64,000 nt of DNA from Luzula sylvatica (GCA_946800325.1 OX326956.1:48407052-48471051); one strand, 5' to 3'; counted from the first letter of the stretch, positions 46,276 through 58,199 are shown. Program-made: numbers and translations. The notes: generated from the letters alone by a model not told the origin.

Positions 46276-47807
46276 TTATATCTCAGAATTTTTGGTGTCT
46301 TGTCCAATGATTGTAGCATTAATCTTCAACTCAATTTCAGCATTTATGCTTGTATTGATATCTTGGTCTTTCTCTAAATCCATGACTTGAGGTCCTGAAT
46401 TAGCTTGATCCCTCTCTAAATCCAGGACTTGAGGTTCTGGATTTTCTTTATCCTTCTCAACATCCAGGACTTGAGATACCGAAATAGATAGATTCTTTTC
46501 CATGTCCAGGACTTGAGATACTGAATCAGCTTGATCATCCCTCTCTAAATCCATGACTTGAGATATGGATGCTCGGCCATTTTTTGGACCCGTCGCTTTG
46601 AACACGAAGTAGAGAATCATTTGAGCGGTACCGAACACGAAGCCCATTACATTTGGTACCTGAATTCGGATAAAGATTAAAATAAGTCAACATTTAGAAG
46701 CATATGTAAAATTTATGAAAAAGTTAAGCATTTTTTGTGCGAAAATTACCGCGACAAAAGTGTCTTTTCTCACGAGGCCGTAGCAAAACCATGCAATTGC
46801 ACTTAGTGTGAGAAACATGGATAGAAAGAACGGCATGTACTCCACACTTCTGGTCTTTATTACTTGTTTCTGCACCAAAATTTTCATCGATATTAATTAA
46901 TATATTTTATTAACTACGGATATGAGAGAAAATAAAATTTAAAACAAAGAGTAAATCTGTAAATTTTTATAAATTTTTTTTTATCTTACCAGGATACTGA
47001 GAGGAGCGACAAATACGCAGACAGCCAAGGATGCGGAGATCCAACCCATAATTTCGACTCGCCTTTTTCCGTCCACAAAGTATAGGGTGAAAAATAGCAA
47101 ACACGAATAGCACGCGATGTTTAACAGGGAAATTATCTTCATAGTTAATACCTACAAAAAACATAGTAGAAGTTTAAAATTAAATCTTCCAAATTATAAT
47201 GTTAAATAATACCGATTTTTGTGTGCATAATAATTTTGAATGGCGGAATTTCATGTATACGCCTACAAAACCTCAAGATATCGCATAATCATATGCATTT
47301 TCAAAATGTGATTATGCGATATTTTTGAAAGGAAGAGAATGCGGTATTTTACCCTGGCATCCTTGGGAGCGTAAGTGAGGTATATAACAAGATAGATGGA
47401 CTCCATGATGCAAGCTACGCCATTAATGGTGAGAAGGAACACGTCCATTGTTAATGTAGCATAATACAACCACACCATTGCACTGAGCAATGCAACTATG
47501 TACGGAACTGAGTGGAACGACTCGGTGGATTTCTTCTTATACACTCTATAAAATGTAGGCCTTCAAAATAAAATAAAAAAACAAAGATAAGTTACTTATA
47601 AACGGATGGAAATGAAAATGTGAAGTTTAATTTGGTTAAAAGGGAAAAAAATAATATAGTAATATTTGTATATATTAGAGAGAGAGAGAGAGCTTACACG
47701 GGGGCAAGGAAGACCATAAATGAGAGAAAATTGCCTGCATATTTAAGAAAAAAAAAGGTGAGAGAATTTAAGAAACATAGGATCTTATCTTAGTATATGC
47801 ATCACAT

Positions 47808-47896
<89 letters not shown>

Positions 47897-47946
47897 ATGA
47901 GGCCAATTCCAAAGGCCAAAGGGTTATCAATTTTGATAATCAACAT
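46276..47946 (-). CDS. SWEET sugar transporter with repeat-bearing C-terminal tail
   Basis: Six exons on the minus strand (47895-47946, 47698-47734, 47353-47560, 46990-47151, 46750-46869, 46276-46659) join to 320 residues. Two MtN3/saliva triple-helix repeats are clear: [20 protein letters not shown] and [19 protein letters not shown] in the first; [36 protein letters not shown] and [17 protein letters not shown] in the second. The second repeat carries the proline-asparagine signature. This is a plasma-membrane uniporter; the overall look is clade III (usually sucrose), but substrate is inference. The cytosolic tail (residues 224-295) is five tandem 14-15-residue units of the form SQV(M/L)D(L/M/V)E(R/K)D. 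Intron 1 starts with a GA/CT microsatellite right at the donor. Confidence 0.93.
47809..47892. repeat. (GA)n microsatellite abutting SWEET intron 1 donor
   Basis: About 42 uninterrupted GA units. On the transcribed (minus) strand it is a CT tract that begins at the fourth base of the intron, right after the GT donor of exon 1. Confidence 0.95.
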
Positions 47947-48059
47947 GTTTATTTTACTCGCCGGAATTAATAAATACTACACACTCTCCTTGAAATCTAA
48001 GTATAGTGTAATAATTAAGAAGCTAGCTGATATGATTTATCACAACTTGCTTGCTTCAT

Positions 48060-48070
48060 CTATTTATAGG
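48060..48070 (-). promoter_or_regulatory. TATA box of the SWEET gene
   Basis: CCTATAAATAG on the minus strand lies about 115 bases upstream of the ATG at 47946. Confidence 0.65.
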
Positions 48071-48263
48071 CTCCTCCTAACGAATTGGAGAAGGCGGCAA
48101 AAGAGGGCACTAATGCTGGTTTCTATCATGCCATTAGTTTGATCTTCTCCATTCCAAACATATCACTGGACTTCAGTCCATCATGCATGTCTTCCAATAT
48201 ATTTTTAACATGATCAGCGGCGGATTAATTAATGGACTATGTCATTTCTTAGATTTTTAAACG

Positions 48264-48264
<1 letters not shown>

Positions 48265-48316
<52 letters not shown>
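48265..48316. repeat. (AT)n microsatellite
   Basis: About 25 AT units. Confidence 0.95.
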
Positions 48317-48319
<3 letters not shown>

Positions 48320-48339
48320 GAAAGTTATATTATACATCA

Positions 48340-48890
48340 TTTTAACTATCTTAATTTATAATTTGACATTTTAATTTATAACGTAATTATTTTAATTCAT
48401 GATTTGACATTTCATAAAAATACCAAATCATAAATTACGATATTAATTTTTAAGATGTTAAGTTTTAGGTAGGTCGTCAAATTTTGTGGAAGAGAATTAG
48501 GGTTATGTCCAACATTTTCCAAATACACAAATAACGAGGTCGTGTGTTTTCCAGGAAACAAATTATTACTTCAATTATGTGGCTCTCAAGAAGTACTGCA
48601 CCGCTTTTCTCATAGAGTGCTGATGTACCTCCCCTTGTCCTCCCCCCACATCCTTGATGTGTCATCGCATGATTTAACACCTTAAAAATTAAGATGTTAA
48701 ATCTTGTGAGGATACCCAAATTTATAATTTAACATCTTAATTCATGATTTTACATATGATTAAGATGTTAAACCATGAATTAAGATGTTAAATTTTAAGG
48801 TGTTAATTTGGGAGATGACACATCAAGGGTGTGTGTGTGGGGGGGGGGGGGGGGGGGGGGGGGGGGAGCAAGGGGGAGGTGCAACATTTT
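48340..48890. mobile_element. palindromic MITE cluster with G-tract
   Basis: Two neighbouring AT-rich foldback units are seen. One ends at GGTTATGTCCAACATTTTCC (48501-48520). The other (about 48595-48889) has inverted arms: CTTGATGTGTCATC and AACACCTTAAAA on one side, GATGACACATCAAG and TTTTAAGGTGTT on the other. Its outer part includes a run of 28 G at 48839-48866. The internal word TTAAGATGTTAAA recurs many times. It belongs to the same family as 57884-58193 and 62999-63213. Confidence 0.6.
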
Positions 48891-48899
48891 CCTTTCTCA

Positions 48900-49543
48900 T
48901 AAGTGCATAAAAGAACAAATGAGACAATACAACATTATTTATGATCTCAACAAAAATCCCCTGTTTTTTTCATTTACAAAGTATAGGGAAGGACAAACTA
49001 AATTAGACCATATAATGTTATGATCTTATGATTTCATATGCACGCGTATATTCCATAAATTCCAAGGAGTATTTGCCTCAAGAAACATAAAGTACACAAA
49101 CAAATTTACAATACAATTCCAATAAATAAAATAAATTATAAATTAACATCAAGTTAAAACAAAATAATATTGCATTAGTAACATTAAATCATGCTATTTA
49201 TTAAAAAAAAAACATAAATAGTTTCAAAAATAAAACACATAGAGGGGGGGGGGGGTTTATCCAAAAAAAAAAAATCTTTTTACATTTTGATCTTCTTCTT
49301 TATATGCAGGGATATGTAGGAAATAGATATAATGCAACTCTCTCGGCCTGGTGCTGACACTTGAAGGGGGTAATTTTTGTTTTCACCCAAAAAAAATTTC
49401 TTTTTTACATTTTGAACCTTTTTCCGCTTTTGATTTTTTTTGTTTTAATTTGATCATTGCGCAGGGTATGTATGAAATTTTGTAAGTTTAAATTTATGCG
49501 AGGTTTCATTGAAATTTGTCATGTGACCATTGTATCAATCTTA
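48900..49543. other. intergenic DNA, possible Helitron body
   Basis: No gene. It holds poly-G (49246-49255) and poly-A runs. Together with 51024-51340 it may be the Helitron into which the LTR inserted. Confidence 0.35.
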
Positions 49544-50105
49544 TGTTGTTTAATTTAGACCGAGAGGGGGGTGAATAGGAAGTCATACGGTCCAATTTTC
49601 GCGATAATGGATACAATTACAATTTTGTGCGGAAACGTAAATAAATTAGAGAAAGAAATACAATACCGAAACAAATAACACGCGATATTTGTTTACGGAG
49701 TTCGGTAGGTGGTTGTTTTGTAGCTTTAACTCACCGGCTACTTGCTCAATCGACCGACTCGATTGATTGCAAGTACCTACGTCTCCGGGGTTTCCTTGCG
49801 CCTTTTCGGCTTTCGATTGAATACCCAACTCAAACAATTACAAGGTTTGCCTTGATCGATTTACACGAATTTATCGATCAATGGCGGGCTTTACAATTAG
49901 TAACTAGCCTATTACAATTTACTACTAACGAACTAGTTGTGATCGGTCACGCAAGTTGGGAATCGTTTAGTAGTGGATTCGAAATTGGATCTAATAATCT
50001 CTAAGAATGTTTAGATGATTAAACTCAAGATTTAAAGCTAGGATTCTCTCTTTTGATTGGGAAAATATATTGGTTGAGATGATGAGAGAGAATGAGGGAA
50101 GGGTT

Positions 50106-50115
50106 CTATTTATAG
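50106..50115 (-). promoter_or_regulatory. TATA box of the solo LTR
   Basis: CTATAAATAG on the minus strand lies just downstream of the palindrome array; it sits inside a longer inverted repeat (GGGAAGGGTCTATG and partner). Confidence 0.6.
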
Positions 50116-50153
50116 AACACATAGACCCTTCCCAGAATTGCATTTTCTGCATA

Positions 50154-50672
50154 GTCCGTTACAACGGACCATAAGTCAAACTAGCCGTTACGGCTGACAC
50201 AGTCCGTTGTAACGAAATACATGTCCGTTATAACGAAAGTCTGTGTTAAGAGGTTCGTTGTAACGAACTAACAAGTCCGTTACAACGGACATCATACTGG
50301 GACTTCACTTCGGATTAATTTTAATTTCCGTTACAACGGAGAATACTCCGTTACAACGCTGAGAGGCTTTCCGTTGTAACGGATTGGTTAATCCGTTACA
50401 ACGGACATGGAGAGAAAAGTGTTGTACTGAAGTGAGTTCAATGTCCGTTCTAACGGACAGATATGTCCGTTGTAACGGACATAGTCCTGTGACATCCTTC
50501 AAGTTTGGATTTAATTAGCGTTGTAACGGACATTCTTTCGTTACAACGCTTTGCTGGTGTCCGTTATAACGGATTGGTTAGTCCGTTATAACGGACTATA
50601 CTGTGTTTGTCATACTTGAATAGGACGAGTATATCCGTTACAACGGACAATGAGTTCCGTTATAACTGACAT
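50154..50672. repeat. array of about 17 CCGTT-NN-AACGG palindromes in LTR U3
   Basis: Units such as GTCCGTTACAACGGAC, GTCCGTTGTAACGGAC and GTCCGTTATAACGGAC start near 50154, 50202, 50222, 50252, 50274, 50326, 50346, 50369, 50391, 50442, 50464, 50516, 50537, 50559, 50580, 50633 and 50655. The arms are conserved while the central two bases vary (AC, GT, AT, CT). Spacing is irregular, about 20-50 bases, and the spacers are unrelated, so this is not a simple tandem repeat. Each arm holds AACGG, the core of MYB3R/MSA and other MYB sites. Confidence 0.85.
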
Positions 50673-51311
50673 CCTACTTTCAGCCTTATATTTTATTTCA
50701 TCATTTTGATGGATTTCGAATATATTTATTTGACTAATCTTGAGCTTAATAATTCATAAACAAGTTTAGGGATACATATAAGTTGTTTTGGTGATTTATG
50801 TGATACCCCAACTTGCGGAATCTTCGATGTCTTGATGTCTTCACTTGATCATACGTTTTCGTGCCATCGTTTCTTCACCGTCTTGACTTCCGACGTCTTG
50901 ATTCTTCTTTTGATCCTATTGTGGATTACATCTTCTATCTCTATAAATGTCACTCTCCGAAAATAAATTAGTAGTATCGACATTATTTTGAGATAATCAA
51001 ACCCTAGGAAATTTGAACCAACATCTTAAATGTTGCGACTCTTTCATGACCCTTTATTAATGCGAATATGTCATGATTATATTAATTGAGTTTAAAATCA
51101 CCCGCGCAAATGTTATTTAAACAAATTATATTATAAAATAATATCCGCGATAGAATAATCTCATGAACCCTATGCATCTGTTGACATCATTATATTTGCA
51201 AATATGTCATGATTAGATTAATTTAATTCAAACGCACGCGAGCCAATTCGCACGCGCGCTAATTCTATTTAAATAAATTAAATAAAAAACATGAAAAAAG
51301 AGATATTATGT

Positions 51312-51340
51312 CCCGCACAATTGCGCGGGGATAAAACTAG
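51312..51340 (+). mobile_element. Helitron-type 3' terminus
   Basis: The hairpin CCCGCaCAATTGCGCGGG (51312-51329, one mismatch) is followed by ATAAAA and CTAG (51337-51340), then T. It closely matches the end at 8194, on the other strand. The body lies to the left and probably contains the solo LTR at 49544-51023. Confidence 0.65.
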
Positions 51341-51724
51341 TTGTTATGAAAGACAGACTTCTTCCAAGACAAGAACTGAAGTAACAAGTTGTTTTCATTT
51401 ATAACTAAACGGCATCATATGTTTTGTCCGTTTATCAAATTGTTTATCTTGTCTTGCGCATAACACCAATTTAGTGTTTCGGGCGTAACATCATCTCGAA
51501 CCTTCCGGTATGATATGAATTGGAATTTATGTATATATAATTTCATTGTAGGACATGATTCACGACGGGTTCGCATAAAGAAAATAATTATTTGCTTATA
51601 TATGAAAGGCAGAAAGAATTCTTTAGAAGAACTTGCTGCAAAGTACAGTAAGGCAATGAAGCAGGTAAGGCTTTAGGAGTATTTGTAAAAATAACGTCGG
51701 GCTGGTTAAATTTGTAAAAATAAT

Positions 51725-52009
51725 TGTTTCGCCATCTTAGTTGGGAAAACCAGATATTTTTTCCCCAAATTTTTGAACTGGTCTAAAGATAAAACACAAA
51801 AAAATGTGTGTTTCGCCATTTTAGTTGGCGAAACAAGTAAAAAAAATGGGATGGCGAAACAACATGTACTTTTACTCCAAAACAGGTGCATGTAGAGGCC
51901 GTTTCGGCAACTAAGCTGGCGAAATAGAATTTATTTATTTAAATATTTTTTCTTATTTATAAATCAGTACAATAAAAAACATTGTTTCACCGATTAAGAT
52001 GGTAAAAAC
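51725..52009. repeat. dispersed hairpin motif, four to five copies
   Basis: Imperfect hairpins have arms GTTTCGCCA and TGGCGAAAC around a loop of about 7 nt (TTTTAGT). They occur at 51725-51750, 51810-51834 (perfect arms), 51901-51925 and 51984-52009, with a half-site at 51851. Spacing is about 75-90 bases. Confidence 0.65.
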
Positions 52010-53041
52010 AACTTTACAAATTTAATCGGTTCGAAAGCTATTTTTATAAGTTTTGTATGTATGGGGTTTATACATAGTGTTCTAAATATCGGTCCATATC
52101 ACCACTACGTCGGTTTCATATCGCTAATCAGTACATGACTGTTACTAAAAGGATATTTATTAAGACAAGAACGAATAATATATGATAAGTTTTGTAGAAA
52201 CGAAACAGTTTAAACAGTTTTCTGGATAAACACATGGAATGTGCGTTTAAACGTATAGTGTGTTTTCAGCCAAGAGTTGCCTTTATCAAGATTTTCTTAT
52301 CTTTAATATATATGTTCACTTCAAACACGACTTTCTCGCTCTAACTAATCACTTCCTGAGTAGTTTCTGGAATAGACTAAGAGAGAACGAGAATGTAGCG
52401 CAAAGGACCTGATCGGTTGAGCTAGGACAACTGATATTGACTCTCCAAGAAGACGAACTTAAAGATAAATTACGAGTAGAGGTCTTCGAGTAAGGATGAT
52501 GATTACCAATCGCACAAATTCAACCGAAAAGTGGAAGTACACGACGGAAAGTTAACGCTTCAACCCGTCACACACCATCAATTTTGTGAGGTATTGCCAC
52601 AATATTGTTCTTTCCGTACACGTCAAATATCGAAACGAGTCCCTAGGTCTTGATAAAACCACATGTTCCGCACGGTACATGGGTGTGGGGGTTCCCAATA
52701 GTTATGATCTGGCCCGTATCAGTTGAGCAAATCGGTCGTCCGATATATGGACCGATATGGACCGGTTTGAACTTGGTCATATTTTTTTAAGAGAAATTCT
52801 TCAAAAACCCTCTAACTTTTTGAAAATTATGAAAATCCCCTATCTTTTTAGATTCCCTCAAAACCCCCTATATTTCTGGCTTCCTCCAAAAAACCCCTAA
52901 CATTTTTAAATTCCCTCAAAAACCTCCTAACTTTTTGTTATGATTTTGAAGATGACAATTACACCCCTTCCAATAATTTTATCTTATAAATATACATAAT
53001 TTAATAAATAATAAATAGATATGAAAATACAAAATATATTA

Positions 53042-53417
<376 letters not shown>

Positions 53418-54818
53418 AATAAAATAATACATAGATATTAAAACATTATAATAAATAATACATAGATATTAAATTATTAATAAATGTTGAAAATGATATT
53501 TTAATTTGAATATATTATTTATTATAGTATTTTAATATCTATGTATTATTTATTATAATATTATAATATCTATTTATTTTTTATTTTTTATAATTGTTTA
53601 ATATCTATTTATTATTTATTAAATTATAGAGATTTATAAAATAAAATTACGGGGTATAATGGTCATTTTTAAAAACATAACAAAAATATAGGAATTTATT
53701 GAGGGAATTTAAAAATGTTAGGATGTTTTTGGAATAAACAAAAAATATAGGGGGGGGGGCCTTTGAGGAAATCTAAAAAAGATAGGGATTTTCTAAAAAG
53801 ACACGGGATTTTTCATAATTTGCAGAAGAAAAGTCGGGGCGTTTTGAAGAATTCCTTTTTTTTAATATATTAACTTGGGCCTGACCCATTTTTTCCTTAT
53901 TTTTTTCATTTTCTCACTCGACCGTGTCGGGGCGGGGGGCTTTGAAAAAATAAAATAAAAATAGGGATTTTCTAAAAAGACGGGATTTTTTTTTCATAAT
54001 TTGAAGAAAAGTCAGGGGATTTTTGTAGAATTCTCTCTTTTTAATATATTGACTTGGGTATGACCCATTTTTTCATTTTCTCACTTGACTAAAACCACTC
54101 TCTCTTTCTATTCCCTCTTGGTCGAAAATTCTCCTCATTTCTCCACCTCCAACTAGGGTTCGAAGTTCAGTGACATATCTTAATAGAGGCCAGGAGGGGC
54201 CATGATCCCTTCAAGATTTTCGAAAAATTGTGTATTTATGTAATGGTTAAGTATATTTTATCATTATTATAATCTAATATTTTATATTTGGTTTTCCAAC
54301 AAAAATTATAGTGTTATTTCGAAATTATGCCTCTCCCCAAATATTGTTGTTAAGATACACCACTATCCAAGCCTCACCTCCACGACACCACCTTCAAGAG
54401 ATGTCTATAATAAAGAGTTCGATTCGAGTGATTCGGATTAGAAGATGGATGTCGGCGAAATCGATTTTGATCCGGGCAAAGTTATACTTTCATTGGTTGC
54501 ATCTGCATCTACACCGATGGTTAATGAATATGATTTTGTGGTTTGGTTTATTGTATTATTTATTGATTTTATGTTATAATTTTGGATGCATTTTTAATTT
54601 AACTTGAGATTTATTTTATATTGTTGAAATTTGAATGTTGATTATGTACCATTTTAAATTAATTTTATATATTTAGTATAAATAAATATTATAAATTTTA
54701 TTTAATATTAAAACATAAAAAATCGATATATCATTGATATGATTCGATATGATTTTGTTATATCGATCATATCGCTTATCGATCGCTGACAGATTTGCGC
54801 GATAACATTGATTATACA

Positions 54819-55700
54819 CAAAAACAAATTCTATGAATTGAGAATTTGAGAGGAGCTGACAGCCTTGTCTTTTGTGTTGTCCATTCCGTATTAGAATGTA
54901 CTTGGCGTCTGGGTGGGTATTCTTCTCCTGAATTATAACCTAACTCCTTTGCCCTTAATTTGCCACATGTTAGCCATATAATTATTTATGAGACTGTTTA
55001 TATGCAAACTCAATAAATATTTTCTACATTTCGTTAAATTATTGAGATTATCTCTGAAAGCATTCATATATATTCCAAGTTAAGTAGAAAAGTATCTTTT
55101 CTTTGTTTTTGATTTTGTTTTTCTAATAAAGAACAAACACATAGTATATAATTTTTGTATGCCTATCAAGTTTGTGCTTCTAAATTAAGTTGTAATGCAC
55201 TGATCAAAATATTATATTAACAAAGTTCAAAATATACATATAATATTCCACACTTAAAATTTCATGTTATTATTATCTTGTCAAATCGAAAAGGATAATA
55301 TTTTACAAAGCAAGATAAGCCAGGTGTTGAAAGTTTCGACCAGCCAAATGCTTATCCTTAATTTACATGACCTATTAATTGGTCTTATGTTTCATTATAG
55401 CTTTCTCACAATTATTAACTCGTAACCTAACTTGATGATTATTTCTTGCAAATTCAAGATAATCACTTATGCAATACGTGGCCTCGTGCCATTGTGTGGT
55501 CAAATATCTCATCCCATTATAGGATTATTACGTCATGAATTCATCGTAATAGTATAATATTATATATGTCCTGTGCATTTCTTGACGCGTCATGATTATT
55601 TCAAGATATATTTATTGTTTACTTAAACATTGTAAAGCATTTAATTATCTATATTATAAAATAATGTTAAGTCAATATTGGCCTTCGTTTTCAGTGGTTT
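54819..55700. other. intergenic DNA, no gene
   Basis: Ordinary AT-rich DNA; nothing recognised. Confidence 0.45.
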
Positions 55701-55729
55701 ATATATGCAGTCCTCAAAACTCACGGGCC

Positions 55730-56330
55730 TACAAACAGGATACGGTTCGGATAGTGGTCAACGGTTCGGATACGGTTCGGATAGTGATCGTACCAGATCC
55801 ATATCCATATTTTTTTCTGATATGGATCCGGATACGGTACTACCCGGATCTGGATACGGTTCGGATATTAAACGGATACGAATACGGTTCGGATATTGTC
55901 GGATACGGATCATATTCGGATATTAAAACGGATACTATGATACAATAATATAATAATGTTTTTAGAATTCAAATCTTAATTATTTTATAATTTTAAAACA
56001 AATTATATATATACACATATATATAAGTAATTATTGATGATTATGTATTATTATGAATTAAAATATAGTTATTGTCTATTATGTATTAGTATAATTTTTA
56101 TCATGATTACAACAAAACGGATACTCGTTTACAAATTTTATTCGGATACGGATAGTATCCGGATCCATATCCGGATCCATAAAAAATTTAGCTCCTAGAT
56201 CCGGATCCATATCCGTAAAAACGGATACGGTTCCGGATCCGGTTTCATCCGGATACGGATATTTTATTTTTGGATCCGGATATTTTTCGGATACGGTTCA
56301 GGTCGGTTCGGACAATATCCGTCCCATTGA
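55730..56330. repeat. GGATACGG / GGATCC word-array element
   Basis: Dozens of GGATACGG, GGATCCG and TTCGGATA words lie in two clusters (55735-55940 and 56105-56310) separated by an AT-rich core. The right end, inverted, reads CGGGTGTCAATGGGACGG, a terminus seen in plant hAT-type MITEs. The left end (CACGGGCCTACAAACAGG) is only partly similar, and no TSD was found. Confidence 0.55.
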
Positions 56331-56339
56331 CACCCGTAC

Positions 56340-57351
56340 TTGTTTGGCAAACGGAATGAATCGAATTATAAGGTGGAGGAGTAGAAAGTTCTGAAATTAG
56401 TAATTCCATAATTTGTTTGAATGTTCAAATTATAAGATGTTGAAAGTATAATTTTTTGTTTGGTTGTCTGAAACATTCTGGAATTTTGAAAATTAATTAT
56501 TATTATTATACTATTAAAAATTATAAAGTAATTATATAATAATAATAAATGATTATATTATATCATTATGTCCAAATAATTAATATAACAATATATAATT
56601 ATATTATAATATTAAATGTACGGTTAAATTATTATAATATTATATTTTATCCATATAATATGATAATGTTATCTATAGATATAATTATAAATATTATATT
56701 ATATTAATTATATATAATATAATTACTATTTATAACATTTAATATATATTATTATAATAATATGTAATATTATATTAATTATACGGAAATACAAAATAGT
56801 AATATCATTGTATTTTATCCATATAATATTTTTATTTATAATAATATATAGTATATTATATTAATTATATAAATATAATATAATTGTTATGTATAATAGT
56901 TTTTATACTATTATAATAATATATAATATTAAATTCATTATGTAGATGTCATACATATAATATAATTATTCTTTGATTATAATTGTTTGTTCCGCCTTAT
57001 ATATTAATAATATTACAATATAATTACTATTTATTATTGTAATATTATATATAATATTATATTAGTTATAATATAATTATTATATTATATAATTATTAAT
57101 AATATATAATATTATATTAATTGTAATATTATACAAATATAATAATTATAATATTATTATTTTAATATTATAATATTATTACAGTATAATATAGTTATTA
57201 TTATAATATTATTACAATATTATTGTTATATTATTCTAATTATATTATTATTATATTATGATAATTTATTAATTATTATTATACAATATTGTATTATTAT
57301 TATTATTATTATCTGAAATCATTTAATAAGAATAATTATATTAATTATGAG
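56340..57351. other. very AT-rich DNA, no gene
   Basis: Mostly TATAATATTA permutations. I see no genes and no delimitable element. Confidence 0.5.
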
Positions 57352-57352
57352 A

Positions 57353-57432
<80 letters not shown>
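57352..57432. repeat. (ATT)n microsatellite
   Basis: About 27 TTA/ATT units. The long Tyr or Asn homopolymer frames here are artefacts of the repeat. Confidence 0.95.
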
Positions 57433-57627
57433 GTGTTTTCCTCCACCTTGACACTCTCCAATTTTTTGAAATTATAATTTGAAGAATTTGTGTGAAGAAG
57501 AAAATCCAAGAATAATATAATTCCACTATATTTTCTTTGCCAAACAAGGAATTAGATTGAGTGGAAGTATATAATCCAATTCCTTATCAAATTTCTTGTT
57601 GCCAAACACCCCCTCAAACGTCATTCA

Positions 57628-57838
57628 TGAGATGACAAAATGTGTTTAGTTGAATTGATTAGTACTCTCAATTGAATGAATTAACGGGTTAATTGACCGT
57701 TTCATTTAATTGACATGTCAATTAACATATATTAATATTAACATATTATAATAAATTAACGTGTCAATTAAACGTGTTAATTAATCTTTAATTAGAATGT
57801 TAATCAACCCAATTTGTCGTCTCATCAAGGGAGTTGGG
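57628..57838. mobile_element. AT-rich MITE-like palindrome
   Basis: The ends GATGACAAAATG and the inverse of GATGAGACGACAAATTGG flank TTAATTGACATGTCAATTAA. Similar to 8443-8634. Confidence 0.45.
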
Positions 57839-57883
57839 ATGAGTACGGAGGGGCAAGTATATTTTTTCTAAGGAAAATGTTGG

Positions 57884-58193
57884 ACATATCCACATCTCCT
57901 CCAAAAACATTGATGACGTTGATATGATTTAATACTTTCAGAATTAACATTTTAATTCATTGTTACTTGTAAACAATTTTATTATATAAACATTTTAGGA
58001 AGGCTTCGGCCTCCTAACTTCAAAAAAAAAAAAACACTTTAATTCATTGTTTGACATTTTAATTGGATATTCAATCATAAATTAAAATAATCAAATCATA
58101 AATTAAGATGTTAAATCATGTATTTATTTGTTAATTTTTAAGTATTAAATCATAGACATATCGTCAAGACTCTTGGAAAAAAGTACCAGTACT
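57884..58193. mobile_element. AAAATGTTGGACATA-family MITE
   Basis: It begins GGAAAATGTTGGACATATCC. The interior consists of TTAAATCAT / ATGATTTAA palindromic words, and the far end reads CATATCGTCAAGACTCTTGG then AGTACCAG. The same ends occur at 62999-63213. This copy was entered by a LINE tail (57965-58037). Confidence 0.6.
57965..58037 (+). mobile_element. 73-nt LINE 3' end with 14-bp TSD
   Basis: Perfect 14-bp repeats TTTAATTCATTGTT (57951-57964 and 58038-58051) flank 73 bases that end GGCCTCCTAACTTC-poly(A)-CAC. It is a severely 5'-truncated LINE copy on the plus strand, sitting inside a MITE. Confidence 0.75.
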
Positions 58194-58199
58194 CTTTCC

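Larger units (their letters stand above)
49544..51023 (-). mobile_element. solo LTR, 1480 bp, TSD TCTTA
   Basis: On the plus strand it begins TGTTGTTTAATTTAG and ends TTTGAACCAACA. The 5-bp TSD TCTTA is perfect (49539-49543 and 51024-51028). The orientation is minus: a TATA box (CTATAAATAG) is at 50115-50106, and the motif CTATTCACCCCCCTCTCGG, common at the 3' end of plant copia LTRs, lies at the left end. The U3 portion (right of the TATA box) contains the palindrome array of 50154-50672. No internal region remains, so it arose by LTR-LTR recombination. Confidence 0.88.

Noticed and set aside
50305..50502. 65-codon frame with RCNG repeats
   Set aside because: It is the translation of the CCGTTACAACGG array, not a cysteine-rich peptide gene.
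50154..50672. Possible CRISPR array
   Set aside because: Repeats are palindromic, degenerate and irregularly spaced inside a plant LTR; there are no cas genes and the genome is eukaryotic.
55730..56330. hAT element boundaries with TSD
   Set aside because: The right end looks like a hAT terminus, but the left end and the 8-bp duplication could not be matched, so only the word array is reported.
57289..57547. Poly-Tyr and poly-Asn frames
   Set aside because: Both come from the (ATT)n microsatellite.
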